Assembly: GCA_023435565.1 (NCBI GenBank)
Contig: JAEYRN010000017.1
Location: 1 to 64,000, forward strand
From: Bacillota bacterium
GTDB taxonomy: Bacteria; Bacillota; UBA4882; UBA8346
Reading direction: 5' to 3'
Length of the DNA stretch: 64,000 nt
Numbering within the stretch: position 1 is the first letter of the stretch; each line of letters opens with the position of its first letter. The notes beneath the pieces are model-generated. The model was not told the origin of the DNA, did not search any database, and was given only the letters and a program-made list of their open reading frames with translations. Below are positions 42,597 through 51,938 of this stretch, piece by piece. The position numbers were made by a program, and so were the translations under genes.

Positions 42597-44303
42597 TTGG
42601 TTCGAACAAATAATAAAAAGAATATTAACCTTCCAATAATAACGATGCAACTATTTACCAACCGATACCGTCATATCCAACGATACCGACAAATTATAAA
42701 TGTCGTTAGTAAGCATGGTTTGGGTTATTTGCTCGATTTAATCGGTTTAAAAAATCCACTCCGCTTTTTCGAACCCAAAAAAACCAAAACTTATCCTAGT
42801 ACTGCGGTAAGGGTTAAAATGGTCCTCGAAGAACTGGGTCCGACCTTTATAAAACTTGGACAATTATTAAGTATGAGGCCGGACCTACTCCCCATGGATT
42901 ACATCACCCAACTTGAAAAACTTCAAGAAAATGTTACCCCGGTAGAATTTAATCAAATAGAAAAAGTTATCGAGAATTGTTTAAAACTACCAATATCCAC
43001 TGTTTTTAATGAAATTGACCCCATTCCGATCGCCGCGGCGTCAATCGGCCAAGTTCATTCAGCATTACTGGTTACCGGAGAACCGGTAGTTATAAAAGTC
43101 CAACGGCCCGGCGTAGAGAAACTAGTTAAGATCGACCTCGAAATTTTAGAAGATTTCGCCAATTTTCTTGAATCCCGGACCGAATGGGGCCGTATTTATA
43201 ATATCAGCAGTTTAATTGATGAATTCTCTCGAACAATTAGGGACGAACTTGATTACTCAATCGAGGCCGGAAATGCCGACCGGTTCGTCAGAAATTTTTA
43301 TGGCGACTCTACGGTTCGGTTTCCAAAGGTGTTTTGGAAGTTATCAAGCCGTCAAGTACTGGTTCTAGAAGCTATTTCAGGCAATAAAATAAACGACACA
43401 AGTATTTTTAAAGATCTAGGAATAAGTAAAGAGTTTATTGCCCAAAACCTAGTAAACTCCATTCTCAAGCAATTACTCCAAGACGGTTTTTTCCATGCCG
43501 ATCCCCATCCGGGAAATATTAGGGTCGCGAAAGATGGCTCGATTCTCTTTCTTGATTTTGGAATGGTAGGGCGGCTCAATTCATGGATCAGAGAACGATT
43601 AGGTTTCTTATTATTAAACTTAGTCCAAGAAAACTTTACTAACATTGTAGACATTATCATGGAAATCGGTGATATCAAAGGAGACAATAATCGCAAAGCC
43701 CTAGCCCATGAAATATTTTATCTATTCGACAAATATTATCACCAACCCCTCAATCGTATTCAAATTGGTATAGCGCTACGTGATTTGCTGGGAATTGCTT
43801 TGAGACACCGTTTTGAATTTCCTAGAGAACTATCGCTCATAACCCGTTGTTTATTTTTACTTGAATCAACCGTCTCCAAATTAACTCCGGAGAGCAGTTT
43901 ACTCGAACTTTCCCGTACCTTCGGGGCTAAACTTCTTCGAGAACAACTAAGTTGGCGTCGTTTCTCCAAAATTGGGACAACCTTCATCCAAGATTGGTTC
44001 TTCTTCTCACTTGATTTGCCGATTCGACTCCGAAATTTAATTCGAATGACCGAGACCGGTGATATTAAATTTACTCTGGAACACCAAAATTTTGATAATT
44101 TCATTACCAAGATGAATCTCATCGGTAACAGGTTGTCTTTTAGTTTAATTATCGCTGCAATTATAGTAGGATCTTCATTAATCGCTCAACAGACAAAATT
44201 AGCGCTCTTCGGCAGTTTCCCCATCGCGGAAGCAGGTTTCATAGCTGCTGTATTAATGGGAGTCTGGCTATTAGTCTCGATCATTCGTTCCGGGAAAATA
44301 TAA
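42597..44303 (+). CDS. AarF/UbiB family atypical kinase
   Basis: A 568-residue ABC1/UbiB protein. The KxGQ motif (FIKLGQLLSMRPDLLP), the A-rich loop (IAAASIGQVHSALL), VIKVQRPGVE and the catalytic GFFHADPHPGNI and FLDFGMVG motifs are all present; two C-terminal membrane helices anchor it. Family members are ATPases that support quinone or lipid metabolism. Start is unclear: TTG at 42597 gives the full frame, ATG at 42645 (MQLFTNRYRH) is likely the true start; neither has a strong binding site. Confidence 0.9.
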   Translation: MVRTNNKKNINLPIITMQLFTNRYRHIQRYRQIINVVSKHGLGYLLDLIGLKNPLRFFEPKKTKTYPSTAVRVKMVLEELGPTFIKLGQLLSMRPDLLPMDYITQLEKLQENVTPVEFNQIEKVIENCLKLPISTVFNEIDPIPIAAASIGQVHSALLVTGEPVVIKVQRPGVEKLVKIDLEILEDFANFLESRTEWGRIYNISSLIDEFSRTIRDELDYSIEAGNADRFVRNFYGDSTVRFPKVFWKLSSRQVLVLEAISGNKINDTSIFKDLGISKEFIAQNLVNSILKQLLQDGFFHADPHPGNIRVAKDGSILFLDFGMVGRLNSWIRERLGFLLLNLVQENFTNIVDIIMEIGDIKGDNNRKALAHEIFYLFDKYYHQPLNRIQIGIALRDLLGIALRHRFEFPRELSLITRCLFLLESTVSKLTPESSLLELSRTFGAKLLREQLSWRRFSKIGTTFIQDWFFFSLDLPIRLRNLIRMTETGDIKFTLEHQNFDNFITKMNLIGNRLSFSLIIAAIIVGSSLIAQQTKLALFGSFPIAEAGFIAAVLMGVWLLVSIIRSGKI

Positions 44304-44332
44304 AAAAAGGCAGTATTTCCTACCACCTTTTT
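44302..44332. terminator. Bidirectional terminator
   Basis: AAAAAGGCAGTA, loop TTTCC, TACCACCTTTTT between the converging kinase (+) and flavoprotein (-) genes. Confidence 0.75.
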
Positions 44333-44366
44333 GTCAATTTGCTTATCTTTTTATTCTTGTGCCTTT

Positions 44367-45116
44367 TTACTGGGCTGTTACGGTAACATTAATCTTCGGA
44401 CCCGATGCTTCGGAAACCGAGTCCCCCAACCAACCTTTAGCGTTTAATTCTCGGTACACGGCTTCCATTTTACTGTTTTTCTGGGCAGCAACCAGTTTTT
44501 TAACTTGCGAAACCCTGAAAAAACGGTTTAATAGACGTTCAATGATGCCTTCCACCTGAAATTGACGTTTTCGTTTTATATCATTAAACAACTTAATCGT
44601 AAAACTCTCGATTTTACCTAGGTACTCCGGATAATGTTCAATTTGTTCCCAACTAACATTGAAACCTAAAGCTCCCGAAACAAATCCATTTTTAAAATAC
44701 CCTGCGGTCAAGCTGGTCAACTTTTTAGCGGCATTTATCGCTCCAAAAGTTTCCGTAGTTGCAATGGTTAAAAGATATTTTTCCGCAAACGCCGAAGTAT
44801 ATTGAGACAGGAATTTAATTCGATTTAAGAAATTCTGAATCGTCGGATCCGGTTCGCTTCCAAAGGCTTGGGTCCCAATGATTATACCATCAGCCAGTTT
44901 CAACTTTTGGCGTAAAAGTTCCAGATCATCGTTAATGCCACATTTTCCTTTAGCTAAACAACCACAGCAACCTTTACAGATTTTTATCTCATAATCAGGA
45001 AGAAATATTTCCTCCACTAAAGCCCCCTGGTTTGCTACCGATTGTAAAGCAACCCTGACCAAATTAGCAGTATAACCGTTATAGGATAAACCACTGGAAA
45101 TTCCGATTATCTTCAA
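44367..45116 (-). CDS. Iron-sulfur flavoprotein, NADPH-dependent FMN reductase family
   Basis: A 249-residue flavodoxin-fold protein: GISSGLSYNGYTANLVRVAL binds the FMN phosphate, and a compact cysteine motif (CKGCCGCLAKGKC) can hold a 4Fe-4S cluster, as in iron-sulfur flavoproteins. TTG start with GGAGGAG upstream. It follows padR; its own copy of the palindromic operator (45136-45166) lies between the two genes. Likely an electron-transfer or reductase enzyme under PadR control. Confidence 0.85.
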   Translation of the reverse strand: MKIIGISSGLSYNGYTANLVRVALQSVANQGALVEEIFLPDYEIKICKGCCGCLAKGKCGINDDLELLRQKLKLADGIIIGTQAFGSEPDPTIQNFLNRIKFLSQYTSAFAEKYLLTIATTETFGAINAAKKLTSLTAGYFKNGFVSGALGFNVSWEQIEHYPEYLGKIESFTIKLFNDIKRKRQFQVEGIIERLLNRFFRVSQVKKLVAAQKNSKMEAVYRELNAKGWLGDSVSEASGPKINVTVTAQ

Positions 45117-45135
45117 CCCGACTCCTCCTTCAGTA

Positions 45136-45166
45136 ACTATAATATATAGTACTATATAATATAGTA
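45136..45166 (-). promoter_or_regulatory. PadR operator ahead of the flavoprotein gene
   Basis: Two overlapping palindromes, ACTATAATATATAGT (45136-45150) and TACTATATAATATAGTA (45150-45166), just upstream of the flavoprotein start. The same motif lies before padR (45730-45746). Confidence 0.7.
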
Positions 45167-45170
45167 TTTG

Positions 45171-45710
45171 TCAAGAGTTTTCGCTATTATACTGCTGAAT
45201 CAACTCCTCAATCCAATCAATCAAAGATTGGTTTACCAATTGAAACTGTCGGAAAACCGTCCTACCTGTTAAAGGCATAAACCTGCTTGAAAGAACTTGT
45301 TCCGCTAAGGTTTTTTGTTGATAATAAAAACCGTTTCGGATGTTCTCCAGCATTCTTAAAGCCTTGTCTTTCTCCATCTTATCAAGATTAATTAACAATG
45401 CATTAAAATCGAAGTTGATTTTAATACGTTCACTAGCGTACTTATACATTAATTCCATGAAGTATTGCCGCCCCCGGCCAGTGATCCGGTAAATAGTTTT
45501 CTCCGGCATTTCACCTTCTTTAACGGTTTGGGCGGTCAAATAGCCATTCTCATTTAGTTTTAACAGGTTTTTATATACGGCGGGAGTACTGATCTTCACC
45601 ATCTCTTTAATCTGATCACGCTCAATAAGTTTGTCGAGATCATAGGCGCTCATCGACTCATCCATTAAAAACCCTAATAATACAAGGTTGATGGCGGACA
45701 GGCAGCTCAC
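45171..45710 (-). CDS. PadR family transcriptional regulator
   Basis: A 179-residue regulator with an N-terminal winged helix (LSAINLVLLGFLMDESMSAYDL; STPAVYKNLLKLNENGYL) and a C-terminal helical dimerisation domain. GTG start. A palindrome TACTATAATATATAGTA at 45730-45746 lies in its promoter and a related one lies ahead of the flavoprotein gene, so it probably represses both itself and that gene. Confidence 0.88.
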   Translation of the reverse strand: MSCLSAINLVLLGFLMDESMSAYDLDKLIERDQIKEMVKISTPAVYKNLLKLNENGYLTAQTVKEGEMPEKTIYRITGRGRQYFMELMYKYASERIKINFDFNALLINLDKMEKDKALRMLENIRNGFYYQQKTLAEQVLSSRFMPLTGRTVFRQFQLVNQSLIDWIEELIQQYNSENS

Positions 45711-45729
45711 TCCAAAATATAAAATATAT

Positions 45730-45746
45730 TACTATAATATATAGTA
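45730..45746 (-). promoter_or_regulatory. PadR operator ahead of padR
   Basis: TACTATAATATATAGTA, 20 bases upstream of the start codon; matches the sites at 45136-45166. Confidence 0.7.
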
Positions 45747-45794
45747 TAATAAATATAGTTTTACTTGTCAAGATTTAGCAATCTCATTTTCCTC

Positions 45795-47105
45795 TCAATT
45801 TTGTAATCGGCTTCTATTAATTAATTTTAATTTGTTTCTTGTTTTAGAAAAGTGCAATGTCTCCCTTACTCTCTTCCGTAACCACCCTTCAGCGGACCAT
45901 TCCCACCAGATTAAATCAGCTTCTACTATCGCCGAATCCTTAGTTTCAATTATCAGTTTCATCCGGTCAACTTCAAATAAAGGTTTAGATAAAAGGGCTA
46001 CAACCATTTCTAGTCGGCGTTCGGCTGCTAATACAAAGTCATTTCTTAAATTTTGGGCAGTTTCAATTTCTTTATCTCTAATCTTAAGATGTCCCATCTC
46101 TTGATAAAAACTAGCAGCGGCCTTTAAAGGCGGATAAGTATTTGACCGTTTTTTAGGACCATTATACCTAGGATGAAAAACCAAAAAAGCAATTATCAAT
46201 AACACTATTAAGCCTATGGGAAATACCCATTGAGAATAAGATTTAATAAAATTAGGCTTTCTACATAAGCTGACCTGTTTTTGTTGTTTCTTTTTTGGAC
46301 CAGGTCTTATATTAACCGTTTCAAAATCTAAATAGTTTTGCCAAAGCTCTTTTACTATTTGGGACGTTGGGCGTTGTAGCGGATCCGGAGCCAACATCGA
46401 TAAAATCGTTTGTCTCAGATCAAATGGTAAATCAGGGCGATACACTTTTAGGTCAATTATCGCCCCGTTTAAAATCGCCCGGGTGGGCCAACCATTATGA
46501 AGTGGGAATGGTAATTCTCCGGTGATGAAGTAGTAAATAATCAAACCTAAATAAAAAACGTCACCGTAAGCTCCTAACGGTTGATTTCGATAGTCTTCCG
46601 TCGGGCGGCAACGTTCTAAGGCTAATGGGGGATTAATAAAGGGCCTAGCTATATAGTGTAAAGGTTTTGGATCAAGCATAAAGATCCCCTTACCGTCTTT
46701 AAATAAACGGGACCACTCAGGCCTGCCAACCACTAAACCTGCTTGGTGCCACAAACAATATGAACGGATTAAAGGAAAAAGGTCTGCCAATTCTGACTTA
46801 AGGGGTCTTTTAAACTTCTTTACCGATAGTTCAAATAAATATTGGCCGTTCCGTTTATTCCAGCCCAACCAGTAACGCCCTTCGTAGCCTAAAGGCCCAA
46901 TTACCGGAACTATAGCTTGTTCTTGGCCTTCGCCAATTAAGTTCCTTCGGTTTTCAACATCCTGCCGCAGTATACTCTTAAGGTTACACCTCAACTTAGT
47001 AGCTAACGGTTCAAATCGGTAGTATTGGCCGGTAGATTGATTCATAACAAGTTGGAAAGAGATTCCTTCCTCAATCTGCTCTCCTAAAAAAACCCATTCA
47101 CTCAA
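45795..47105 (-). CDS. Membrane-anchored pseudokinase
   Basis: A 436-residue protein with a kinase C-lobe (residues 100-270): the helix corresponding to kinase alpha-F is clear (GDVFYLGLIIYYFITGELPF) and DPLQRPT ends the fold, but the catalytic pieces are missing: no VAxK lysine is identifiable, HRD is replaced by HQAGLVVGRPEW, and DFG by LDPKP. One membrane helix (WVFPIGLIVLLIIAFLVF) near residue 300 and an extracytoplasmic tail of about 110 residues follow. It is probably a non-catalytic scaffold. No clear partner is beside it. Confidence 0.8.
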   Translation of the reverse strand: MSEWVFLGEQIEEGISFQLVMNQSTGQYYRFEPLATKLRCNLKSILRQDVENRRNLIGEGQEQAIVPVIGPLGYEGRYWLGWNKRNGQYLFELSVKKFKRPLKSELADLFPLIRSYCLWHQAGLVVGRPEWSRLFKDGKGIFMLDPKPLHYIARPFINPPLALERCRPTEDYRNQPLGAYGDVFYLGLIIYYFITGELPFPLHNGWPTRAILNGAIIDLKVYRPDLPFDLRQTILSMLAPDPLQRPTSQIVKELWQNYLDFETVNIRPGPKKKQQKQVSLCRKPNFIKSYSQWVFPIGLIVLLIIAFLVFHPRYNGPKKRSNTYPPLKAAASFYQEMGHLKIRDKEIETAQNLRNDFVLAAERRLEMVVALLSKPLFEVDRMKLIIETKDSAIVEADLIWWEWSAEGWLRKRVRETLHFSKTRNKLKLINRSRLQN

Positions 47106-47256
47106 AATCCTACCACCCCTTAGTAGTAGGATAACCCGATTCTACCGAAAATATCGGGAAATAATACTGAGAGCTTGGAGAATATTTTGACGGGATTAAC
47201 ACGGATTTATAGGATTATTAATAAGATTGATGAAATTACATTTTCACCGGGGTAAG

Positions 47257-47556
47257 TTAAAAATTAAGCATCAAGTAAACCACTCCGATTGAGATCAAAA
47301 CCGGCCAAATTAGGTTTTGCCGAAACCAAGCGCAGATAGCGGCTGTTCCTACACCGAGTATGGCCGCCCAGGGTTCTCCGGGAATCGCTTGACAAACACC
47401 GGGTATAATCAGCGCGCCTAAAGCGGTATAAGGAATACAAAATAAAAACCGTTTCCAGAACTCAGGCAAAGGCCGTTCAGTAACTAGAATCAATGGAATT
47501 AAACGTGGCAAATAGGTAACAGCAGCCATCCCAATAATCAGCCATCCATATTTCAA
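47257..47556 (-). CDS. azlD: AzlD family branched-chain amino-acid exporter subunit
   Basis: A 99-residue protein with four hydrophobic helices (GWLIIGMAAVTYLPRLIPLI; AALGVG-type). Works with AzlC to export branched-chain amino acids or their analogues. Overlaps azlC by four bases. Confidence 0.85.
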   Translation of the reverse strand: MKYGWLIIGMAAVTYLPRLIPLILVTERPLPEFWKRFLFCIPYTALGALIIPGVCQAIPGEPWAAILGVGTAAICAWFRQNLIWPVLISIGVVYLMLNF

Positions 47557-48263
47557 TAAAACCCCTCCGTTCGTGACGGAATAAACAAAGTCCCTAACAA
47601 ACTGCTAATAATAATGGCTACTACTAAATTCCATGAAGCAGGCCACAGGTTTATCCAATTAAAAAGAGTATGGATAAACCCAGCGCCCAGAGCTAAAGCA
47701 ACAATCAACCCTGACTTTTTAAAACTCGGTACCAAAATTGCCGCAAACAAAGCATATAAGCCAATACCCATACTTTCTTGGAGCGAAGTCGGTAGGATCG
47801 ACCCAGCTAGATAACCCACCAAAGTCCCGCTAACCCAACCTAGATAAGCCGTTCCTTCTAAGGCAATAAAGTATGATGTCCGTGCCGGCTGTGAATTAGT
47901 AGCCGCTACAGCAAAAGTTTCATCCGTTACCCCAAAAGCAACTACTGGAAGTAACCGTTTGCTTGATCCCTCAATTTTGGCAGCCAAAGAAGCACTCATC
48001 AGTAAGTGTCTTAGATTGAGTAAAAAAGTGGCCATTATAATTCCACCAAAGGATAATCCCGCCTTGATTAAATTAAGCGCCATAAACTGGCTGGCGCCGG
48101 CAAAAACAATAACCGAAAATCCTAAGCTATCTCCAGTGGATAAACCGATTGTTTTGGCTAGAATTCCAAAAGCTACCGCCACCGGAAAGTAACCGATGAA
48201 TATCGGAAAACCGGCTAAAAAACCTTCTTTAGTACCAGATTTTTGAATTGGCTCACTTATCAT
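47553..48263 (-). CDS. azlC: AzlC family branched-chain amino-acid exporter subunit
   Basis: A 236-residue membrane protein with the family's GFLAGFPIFIGYFPVAVAFG and FAGASQFMALNLI motifs. ATG at 48263 is chosen because it overlaps the stop of the preceding EamA gene (ATGA) and has AAAGGG upstream; a longer start at 48290 would overlap that gene. Forms a two-component exporter with AzlD. Confidence 0.88.
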   Translation of the reverse strand: MISEPIQKSGTKEGFLAGFPIFIGYFPVAVAFGILAKTIGLSTGDSLGFSVIVFAGASQFMALNLIKAGLSFGGIIMATFLLNLRHLLMSASLAAKIEGSSKRLLPVVAFGVTDETFAVAATNSQPARTSYFIALEGTAYLGWVSGTLVGYLAGSILPTSLQESMGIGLYALFAAILVPSFKKSGLIVALALGAGFIHTLFNWINLWPASWNLVVAIIISSLLGTLFIPSRTEGFY

Positions 48264-49198
48264 TTCATACCGCCCTTTCCAAAGCCGCATATTGCAGAAA
48301 TGGTTTTTTTCATGATAATTTCGCCGTAAATCATTAAAAATAAGCCGATTAATATCAGCGGAAGTCCGTAAAATAAAAAGGGAACCTGAGTTTCTTTTCC
48401 GATAACCAAACCTAAAAATGTAGCGATTAATGGGTTGACAAAAGCATAACTTGCAATTCTAATCGCCGGTTCATTGGCAATTAGATATGTATATGCGCAA
48501 AAAGCCAAAGAACCTACTATTGCCAAATACCAGACACCCAACCAGGATGAAAATGAAAATTCGGGAGCTATTCTAATTAACGAGGGACCGCTAACAACCA
48601 TACCCAGAATACAAACTACCCCCACTATCAACATTTGGATTCCGCTATTGACTAAGATATCAGGATAAACCTTTAACTTATGCCCCAGACTGGTTGCCAG
48701 ACTCCAAAAAAGAAGACCGCCAAAGACTAAAACCAAATCCGGAGTAAAACTGGAGGTTACTGACTTACCATTATAAAGAAGAAGCGCCACTCCAGTAATA
48801 CCTAGTAAAATCCCAGCTAAATTTATGATTGATAACCGTTTTTTAAACAACAACCAATCAAAAAAAGCAATCGTAATTGGAGATAAAGCCAAAACCAGAG
48901 CGACTACATAACTATCAACCTTACGTTCGGCTATGCTGATTAATCCATTCCCTAAAAGCAATAATAAAGCCCCTAAAAGAACTGCGGTCCCAATCTCTCC
49001 AAGAGTAGGACATCTTTTTACCCGCTTGGTTAAAAGAGAAAAACCAAGGATTAAGATGCCTCCCACTAACCATCTAAATCCAATTACATAAAAAGGAGGG
49101 ATTGTCTCGACTGCCATTTTGATAAAGAAATAAGTGGAACCCCATACTATATAGATCGTCAAATAGGAGAGCAGAACCATTAAAGCTTTTTTTTGCAT
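48260..49198 (-). CDS. EamA family (DMT) transporter
   Basis: A 312-residue protein with ten hydrophobic helices in two EamA repeats (YLTIYIVWGSTYFFIKMAVE; LVFGGLLFWSLATSLG). Exports or imports small metabolites; no substrate can be named. Located upstream of azlC and probably in the same operon. Confidence 0.88.
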   Translation of the reverse strand: MQKKALMVLLSYLTIYIVWGSTYFFIKMAVETIPPFYVIGFRWLVGGILILGFSLLTKRVKRCPTLGEIGTAVLLGALLLLLGNGLISIAERKVDSYVVALVLALSPITIAFFDWLLFKKRLSIINLAGILLGITGVALLLYNGKSVTSSFTPDLVLVFGGLLFWSLATSLGHKLKVYPDILVNSGIQMLIVGVVCILGMVVSGPSLIRIAPEFSFSSWLGVWYLAIVGSLAFCAYTYLIANEPAIRIASYAFVNPLIATFLGLVIGKETQVPFLFYGLPLILIGLFLMIYGEIIMKKTISAICGFGKGGMK

Positions 49199-49331
49199 TT
49201 ATAATTCACTCCCTTATCCCCTCAATAATTGCTCGATACTATTATTTGTTATTCGAGGTTAATCCGGTTTTGCCTGTGAGTCTTTAGGATGATACTAAAA
49301 TTTAACATTATTATGTAATATTTGGCGAAAT

Positions 49332-49355
49332 AAAAAACCGCCAAAACGGCGGTTT
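49332..49355 (-). terminator. Rho-independent terminator
   Basis: Minus strand: AAACCGCC, GTTTT loop, GGCGGTTTTTTA. It follows the small gene 49420-49701. Confidence 0.8.
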
Positions 49356-49419
49356 GATACTCATAAAGGAAGAACTTCAGACTTAACTGTTAATTCTTCT
49401 AATTCATTCGCTAATCGAC

Positions 49420-49701
49420 TTAACTATAATAAAATTTATGTTGATAAACCAAAGTAAAACCGGAATTAGTTCTTTCCAAAGCTCCTCCGGAATATGAAAC
49501 ATCCCTTAATCCAAATACAAATAATCCCTCATCGATAACAGCATACTTAAATTTTAACTCATATTTACTTATTTTAGCATCTTCCTCTATATCTTCTTTA
49601 TCACTTAACTTTTTAAAATCATTAAAGGAGTTCCAATATGGGTAGCTAATATAATATATGGATTTATCTGGTTTCAAAGCTGGGATAGTTAAGAGATCCA
49701 A
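49420..49701 (-). CDS. Hypothetical protein, probably N-terminally incomplete
   Basis: A 93-residue sequence (KSIYYISYPYWNSF... GFTLVYQHKFYYS) not recognised. Only TTG starts exist; upstream of them the frame continues through a hydrophobic stretch (LKLIVLWIGLDLLTIP) like a signal peptide, to a TGA with no start codon, so the 5' end may be lost or the start unusual. A terminator follows. Low confidence in function and start. Confidence 0.4.
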   Translation of the reverse strand: MDLLTIPALKPDKSIYYISYPYWNSFNDFKKLSDKEDIEEDAKISKYELKFKYAVIDEGLFVFGLRDVSYSGGALERTNSGFTLVYQHKFYYS

Positions 49702-49784
49702 GCCAATCCATAAAACTATGAGTTTTAGTCGTCCCCGTGCTCAATGAAGCAGTGCTCGGGTTCGAAATCGGGTTTTAATTTACA

Positions 49785-49812
49785 TTTTTCGATTACGATT
49801 ACGAACACGAAA
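49785..49812. repeat. TCGTAATCGTAATCG-type repeat
   Basis: CGATTACGATTACGAACACG, a member of the TCGTAATCG family of low-complexity repeats, lies between the minus-strand gene above and the plus-strand gene at 49857. Nearby, GCTCGGGTTCGAAATCGGGT is a related patch. Confidence 0.55.
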
Positions 49813-49856
49813 TTTCATGTTTATTCCAACCTATTTTTCTCGATAGGAGATATGAA

Positions 49857-50330
49857 ATGAGCGTTTTTACCAGTCTCCGCCAATTTTTTTATCCGCCCGA
49901 ATTTCGAATTAATACGATTAAGCCCTACGACTTAAATACAATACTGAAGGTTGTTGCCAATTTACCCGATAAAGGCTTATCATCAACTATTAGTGAAGAA
50001 TCAATTCGCTTTTTAAGCGATCTATCCCTTTGTCTTTGGCGTTTAGAAAAAAAAATGACCAAACCTGGGACAGATGAACCGTTGGAAGAGATGTCAAACG
50101 CTTTCTCTTCCCTTACTTCAGTCTGGAATATATTAATTCAATCCGGAGTATCTGTCCGGGAACATACCGGTTTAGTATTTGATTCGGGTTTGCCATTGAA
50201 AGTCATCGGTTATCAAGAGATTTTAGGAATGTCGGAACCCAAAATCATTGAAACAATTAAACCAACTGTTTACCTCCACGGAAACCCAGTTGAATACGGC
50301 GAGGTAATTATAGGAATTTTACCGCGTTAA
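49857..50330 (+). CDS. Hypothetical protein, GrpE-like C-terminus
   Basis: A 157-residue soluble protein. Its last 60 residues (SGVSVREHTGLVFDSGLPLK; IIETIKPTVYLHGNPVEYGEVI) faintly resemble the beta-domain of GrpE. I do not assign a function. It starts just upstream of the OmpA-domain gene (13-base gap) and is on the same strand, so the two are probably one operon. Confidence 0.45.
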   Translation: MSVFTSLRQFFYPPEFRINTIKPYDLNTILKVVANLPDKGLSSTISEESIRFLSDLSLCLWRLEKKMTKPGTDEPLEEMSNAFSSLTSVWNILIQSGVSVREHTGLVFDSGLPLKVIGYQEILGMSEPKIIETIKPTVYLHGNPVEYGEVIIGILPR

Positions 50331-50342
50331 GGATGAAATGCA

Positions 50343-51266
50343 ATGAGCAGAAAATATTCATCAAATGTTACCATTGATGAAACAAACCTATCCTTATCAG
50401 AAGCCGACTCTGCCATCAGTTTGCTCGGCAAAGCCCTTTTACCCAAAGCGGCCGAACTGGCGCGTGCCGGGAAATACTTGGAGGCTGAGTGTTTATTACA
50501 ACATTTAGTTCAGGAAGGCAACGAATTACCGGCGGTATATGACTTATTAGCGCGAATCCGGGCTCAACAAGGCCGATTACTGGAAGCCCAATCATATTGG
50601 GCTGATGCAATTCAGCTCAGTTCAGCCAAGGATTTTTACCGGACCGCTTTAAAACGCATTGAACGTTTGCAGACAGGACCGTCGTGGATTGGGCGGATTA
50701 GGCCCTTACTACTGGGTTTGGGACTGATAATGGGTTTAATAATTACTATTGGGGCAACTCTTCCGTTTCTAGAAAAACTAAAAGCGCCAATTCCTAAAGC
50801 CATTAATCATAATGTTCCACAAACGGTTGTAGAAACTCCTGTCAAAAGCCCTCCCCCAGTGGTAATCAATATCCCGGGTGTACTGATCAATAAGAAAGAT
50901 GCTAATATTGAATTAACATTTATTAAAGGCTTATTTTTACGCCAAACCGAACTAAACCCGGAAGTAAAAACGACACTAGATCTACTAGCGAATCAATTGC
51001 GTCCTTATATAGGGAAAATCCAGGTTAATATCGAAGGACATACCGACGACCTTCCTATACAAAACAATTGGATTTACCGGGATAATGTTTCTCTGGGATT
51101 ACAACGAGCGGTTACTATTATTGATTACTTAAGGCTAAAAGGTCAATTACCGGCAAAAATGTTTAAAGCAAGCAGTGTAGGTGAATCACATTCTCTATTC
51201 CCCAACGATACACCTAGTAACCAAATGCGTAACCGGACCGTAGTGATTCGAATTACCGCTTTATGA
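50343..51266 (+). CDS. TPR-like, membrane-anchored OmpA-domain protein
   Basis: A 307-residue protein. Residues 30-105 are TPR-like (ARAGKYLEAECLLQHLVQEG; GRLLEAQSYWADAIQLS); a membrane helix (LLLGLGLIMGLIITIGA) follows near 120, then an OmpA/MotB-type peptidoglycan-binding domain (VNIEGHTDDLPIQNNW; LQRAVTIIDYL). OmpA domains hold proteins to the cell wall. Here the protein sits in the inner membrane and could tether an envelope machine to peptidoglycan. Two-gene operon with the gene above. Confidence 0.8.
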   Translation: MSRKYSSNVTIDETNLSLSEADSAISLLGKALLPKAAELARAGKYLEAECLLQHLVQEGNELPAVYDLLARIRAQQGRLLEAQSYWADAIQLSSAKDFYRTALKRIERLQTGPSWIGRIRPLLLGLGLIMGLIITIGATLPFLEKLKAPIPKAINHNVPQTVVETPVKSPPPVVINIPGVLINKKDANIELTFIKGLFLRQTELNPEVKTTLDLLANQLRPYIGKIQVNIEGHTDDLPIQNNWIYRDNVSLGLQRAVTIIDYLRLKGQLPAKMFKASSVGESHSLFPNDTPSNQMRNRTVVIRITAL

Positions 51267-51313
51267 TAATAAACTTGTGGCCCCTGGGTCAAAAAACCTC
51301 TAAAAACATGATC

Positions 51314-51357
51314 AAAAAAAAAAAAAAAAACAAACCCGCCTGAACTATCAAGCGGGT
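51314..51357 (-). terminator. Terminator of the HU gene
   Basis: Minus strand: ACCCGC, loop, GCGGGT followed by TTGTTTTTTTTTTTTTTT. It follows the HU gene and separates it from the convergent OmpA-domain gene. Confidence 0.85.
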
Positions 51358-51385
51358 ATAACAATTTTTGGGGTCTTAACAGTTA

Positions 51386-51661
51386 TTATTTCTTAACTGC
51401 ATCTTTAAGAGCTTTTCCGGCTCTGAATACAGGAACTTTACGGGCCGGAATGTTAATCGGTTTACCGTTTTGAGGATTGCGGCCTTTACGGGCTTCTCTT
51501 TTTCTAACTTCAAAGCTGCCAAAGCCAACCAAGGTAACTTTGTCCCCTTTGGTCAATGCGCCGCTGATTGCTGCTACAACAGCATCAACTGCTTTTCCGG
51601 AATCTTTTTTGGTCAATTTGGTCTTCGCTGCCACTTTGTCAATAAGTTCGGTCTTTGTCAA
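51386..51661 (-). CDS. HU family DNA-binding protein
   Basis: A 91-residue histone-like protein: TKTELIDKVAAKTKLTKKDS, then LVGFGSFEVRKREARKGRNP and the DNA-binding arm GKPINIPARKVPVFRAGK. The start is TTG at 51661: AAGGAGG lies nine bases before it. A longer ORF to 51715 would add a non-conserved basic stretch. Full length, canonical. Confidence 0.92.
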   Translation of the reverse strand: MTKTELIDKVAAKTKLTKKDSGKAVDAVVAAISGALTKGDKVTLVGFGSFEVRKREARKGRNPQNGKPINIPARKVPVFRAGKALKDAVKK

Positions 51662-51938
51662 GAAATATCGCCTCCTTATATTTTGTCGGTATTTTTTGAA
51701 TAATCCGTTTCTCAAAATTGTAGATCACCGACAAATTAATATTCGGAAGTTTTTTGATTAAACTTTATACTGTTAATAAAGGTTTTTCAAGTTTTTTTAA
51801 TTATTTTCGCCATTTATTAAGGTTTTTTTATGGGAACCTCGATTTTACTCTCTTTTTTGCTGTTTTTCTGACAAGATAAGTTAAAATTTCTTAATATACT
51901 TCATGCCCATAAGCCCGGACACAATGGAAATGCTATTA

